From a bacterium (GTDB lineage Bacteria; Pseudomonadota; Gammaproteobacteria; Burkholderiales; Methylophilaceae): a stretch of DNA of 7,889 nt. Made by a program: the position numbers and the translations under genes. The DNA lies in contig DAIDAS010000279.1 in NCBI GenBank assembly GCA_027310505.1, positions 1 to 7,889 on the forward strand. The letters run 5' to 3'. Of this stretch, positions 6,653 to 7,889 are shown in pieces; within the stretch, counting starts at the first letter, position 1; each line of letters begins with the position of its first letter. The notes under the pieces were generated by a model. It did no database searches, was not told where the DNA came from, and was given only the letters and a program-made list of their open reading frames with translations.

Positions 6653-6675
6653 CCTAATTGGCTCGCCAATTCAGG
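6653..6675. repeat. Strong inverted repeat at the right edge of the AT-rich block
   Basis: CCTAATTGGC (6653-6662) and GCCAATTCAGG (6665-6675) are complementary over 10 bp with one bulged base (C6672) and a 2-bp centre. The dyad lies between the arsC-like gene and the 3' end of the DUF2784 gene, 20-42 bp beyond the latter's stop. It could be a bidirectional terminator, though no T-run follows, or the relic of a recombination site. It contains the right copy of the 11-bp direct repeat. Confidence 0.5.
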
Positions 6676-6679
6676 CTCG
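6657..6679 (+). repeat. Right copy of the direct repeat flanking the AT-rich block
   Basis: The 11 bases ATTGGCTCGCC at 6657-6667 are identical to 5584-5594. Six bases, AATTCA, are interposed before GGCTCG (6674-6679), which in the left copy follows directly. Those six bases complete the inverted repeat described at 6653-6675. GC-rich sequence resumes just to the right. Confidence 0.5.
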
Positions 6680-6694
6680 AATTGCGGGTGGTAA

Positions 6695-7063
6695 TTATGA
6701 ATGGCGTCGCCACAGACGCCAGTACACTGTGAGGTTGATTGCCAGGACGGACATGCCGAGCATGATCTGCGCGGTGCGTGTCAGTCCTTCCGGGTAGATT
6801 GCCGAGGTCAGGTAATGGCCGATGAAATCTCCTCCGAAACCGGCTTCTCCCCCTAGCCGTCGCAACATGTTTTCCAGCGGGGTAAGCGGACAAATCCAGC
6901 CGAAAAATTCCAGCCACGCGCCCCAAAGTACCGCGGGAAGGTGTATCCAGGCCAGCCGGGGCCAGCGTGGTACGGCGAAGCTCCCGAATACGACGAACAG
7001 GATGTAGGCAAGATGGAGCAGCAGGATGCTATCGGCAAGGACACGATAAAACATGGGTTGCAT
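6695..7063 (-). CDS. DUF2784 family small membrane protein
   Basis: This 122-residue hydrophobic protein is predicted to lie in the cytoplasmic membrane. The family pattern is clear: an N-terminal helix ADSILLLHLAYILFVVFGSF (about 10-29), then LAWIHLPAVLWGAWLEFFGWICPLTPLEN (37-65) with the characteristic E..G..CPLT..E, then GGDFIGHYL and a last helix near 100-115. I chose the ATG at 7063; an in-frame ATG nine bases downstream (7054) is equally possible, and neither has a strong ribosome binding site. A longer frame open to 7306 would run inside the symporter gene and has no family match there. It lies 23 bp after the symporter stop on the same strand, so co-transcription is likely. DUF2784 has no assigned biochemical role, and I cannot add one. 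Confidence 0.87.
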   Translation of the reverse strand: MQPMFYRVLADSILLLHLAYILFVVFGSFAVPRWPRLAWIHLPAVLWGAWLEFFGWICPLTPLENMLRRLGGEAGFGGDFIGHYLTSAIYPEGLTRTAQIMLGMSVLAINLTVYWRLWRRHS

Positions 7064-7086
7064 GCAGTCGTGCCCGGTTCGAGAGA

Positions 7087-7889
7087 TCAGCGCTCGTGGA
7101 GGCGAGGGGTCTGCGTGTGGAGGTGTGCTTCGGTATGCGCGTGCGCCGCATGTTCGTGCAGGAACCCCGGCGGCTGGGGATGCCTGTGCCCCACCCATTG
7201 CGGCAGCAACGACCCCGCGACCATGCCGAAGGCGCTGATGACGAGGCCAATCAGTTGCGGCGGTACCGGGCTGGCGTCGCCGATCATCACTTCGATCATG
7301 ATCCATGACAGCAGGCCGCCGATGGTGGCCATCAATGCACCCTGCGTGGTGGCGCGTTTCCAGAAGGCGCCGAACACCAGTGGCACGAAGGCGCCGGCTA
7401 GTGTGACTTTATAGGCATTTTCCACCATCTTGAAAATGCTCGATTCGGAATTGAGCGCAAACGTCAGCACCAACAGCGTGAACCCTACCAGGCAGCCGCG
7501 CATGACCTTGAGGAAAGCATGGTCGCCCATGTGCGGGAAAAACCCGCGTACCACGTTCTCGGCAAAGGTGACGGAAGGCGCCAGCAAGGTGGCCGAGGAA
7601 CAACTCATGATGGCCGACAGCACGGCGCCAAAGAATAGCACCTGGGCGAACAGCGGCATGGATTGCAGCACCAGTGTCGGCAATACCAGTTGCGCGTCGT
7701 TGGCGATGATGCGGGCAAACTTTTCGGGCTCGATCAGCGTGGCCGCGTAAGCGATGAACATGGGCACGAAGGTGAAGCAGAAGTAGATGGAGGCGCCCAG
7801 GATCGAGCCGCCCACGGCGATTCTGGCGCTTTTGGCAGAGGTGATGCGCTGGAATACGTCCTGCTGTGGGATGGAACCCAGCATCATGG
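7087..7889 (-). CDS. Sodium/solute symporter (SSS family), 5' part outside window, with His-rich C-terminal tail
   Basis: This is the C-terminal part (267 codons visible) of a secondary transporter of the SSS family, which couples solute uptake to a sodium gradient across the cytoplasmic membrane. The frame runs off the right edge. Visible family sequence begins with LGSIPQQDVFQRITSAKSARIA, a conserved loop of these proteins, followed by about six hydrophobic helices. One contains FGAVLSAIMSCSSATLLAPS, equivalent to the small-residue-rich helix that contributes the second sodium site in SSS transporters. VENAYKVTLAGAFVPLVFGAFWKRAT and a GALMATIGGLLSW helix follow. After the last helix (ending near LLPQW) comes a 34-residue tail with nine histidines in HxH-like spacing (about 7090-7191). 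Such a tail is not a standard part of the family. The substrate cannot be named. The DUF2784 gene follows after 23 bp. Confidence 0.9.
   Translation of the reverse strand, partial: MMLGSIPQQDVFQRITSAKSARIAVGGSILGASIYFCFTFVPMFIAYAATLIEPEKFARIIANDAQLVLPTLVLQSMPLFAQVLFFGAVLSAIMSCSSATLLAPSVTFAENVVRGFFPHMGDHAFLKVMRGCLVGFTLLVLTFALNSESSIFKMVENAYKVTLAGAFVPLVFGAFWKRATTQGALMATIGGLLSWIMIEVMIGDASPVPPQLIGLVISAFGMVAGSLLPQWVGHRHPQPPGFLHEHAAHAHTEAHLHTQTPRLHER

Noticed and set aside
6479..6660. Integron attC site behind the arsC-like gene
   Set aside because: The block looks cassette-like (one gene, foreign composition), but I cannot find the paired RYYYAAC and GTTRRRY core sites or a neighbouring integrase.
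7064..7306. N-terminal extension of the DUF2784 protein to 203 residues
   Set aside because: The extra 81 residues overlap the symporter coding region out of frame, are Arg/Pro/Ala-rich and do not belong to the family. The start at 7063 gives the normal length.

Overview
The window looks like chromosomal DNA of a GC-rich Gram-negative bacterium, most likely a proteobacterium. The MutM protein lines up almost residue for residue with the E. coli enzyme as I remember it. The gene mix (Gld-type ABC exporter with a DUF4340 protein, a DgcZ-like cyclase, DUF2784, a sodium/solute symporter) would suit a betaproteobacterium, but the genus cannot be read from this sequence.

Positions 1-4400 (+) form one tight co-directional run. 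It holds the 3' end of an ABC ATPase, its six-helix permease (4-bp overlap), a GldG-like auxiliary protein with one membrane anchor at each end, a DUF4340 membrane-anchored protein (4-bp overlap), and mutM (formamidopyrimidine-DNA glycosylase) 11 bp further on. The first four probably form one envelope-associated ABC complex, the proteobacterial relative of the Bacteroidetes GldA/GldF/GldG set. mutM appears to be a passenger at the end of the transcript.

Positions 4425-5345 (-) encode a soluble diguanylate cyclase convergent with mutM. An N-terminal CZB zinc-sensing domain is joined to a GGEEF domain with an intact RxxD inhibitory site, the architecture of E. coli DgcZ.

Positions about 5490-6690 are conspicuously AT-rich against GC-rich neighbours and look acquired. 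The only convincing gene is a full-length homologue of thioredoxin/glutaredoxin-type low-molecular-weight arsenate reductase (ArsC). Its catalytic P-loop cysteine is glycine and a second conserved cysteine is proline, while the rest of the signature is intact. It stands alone, with no arsR, arsB or acr3 beside it. An 11-bp direct repeat lies near both edges of the AT-rich block, and the right-hand copy sits inside a strong inverted repeat.

Positions 6695-7889 (-) are GC-rich again. They hold the 3' part of a sodium/solute symporter (SSS family) with an unusual histidine-rich C-terminal tail, followed 23 bp later by a small DUF2784 membrane protein, probably as one operon.

I found no rRNA, tRNA, CRISPR array or recognisable transposase. 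The best candidate for something unusual is the cysteine-less ArsC-like protein in its AT-rich, repeat-flanked block.
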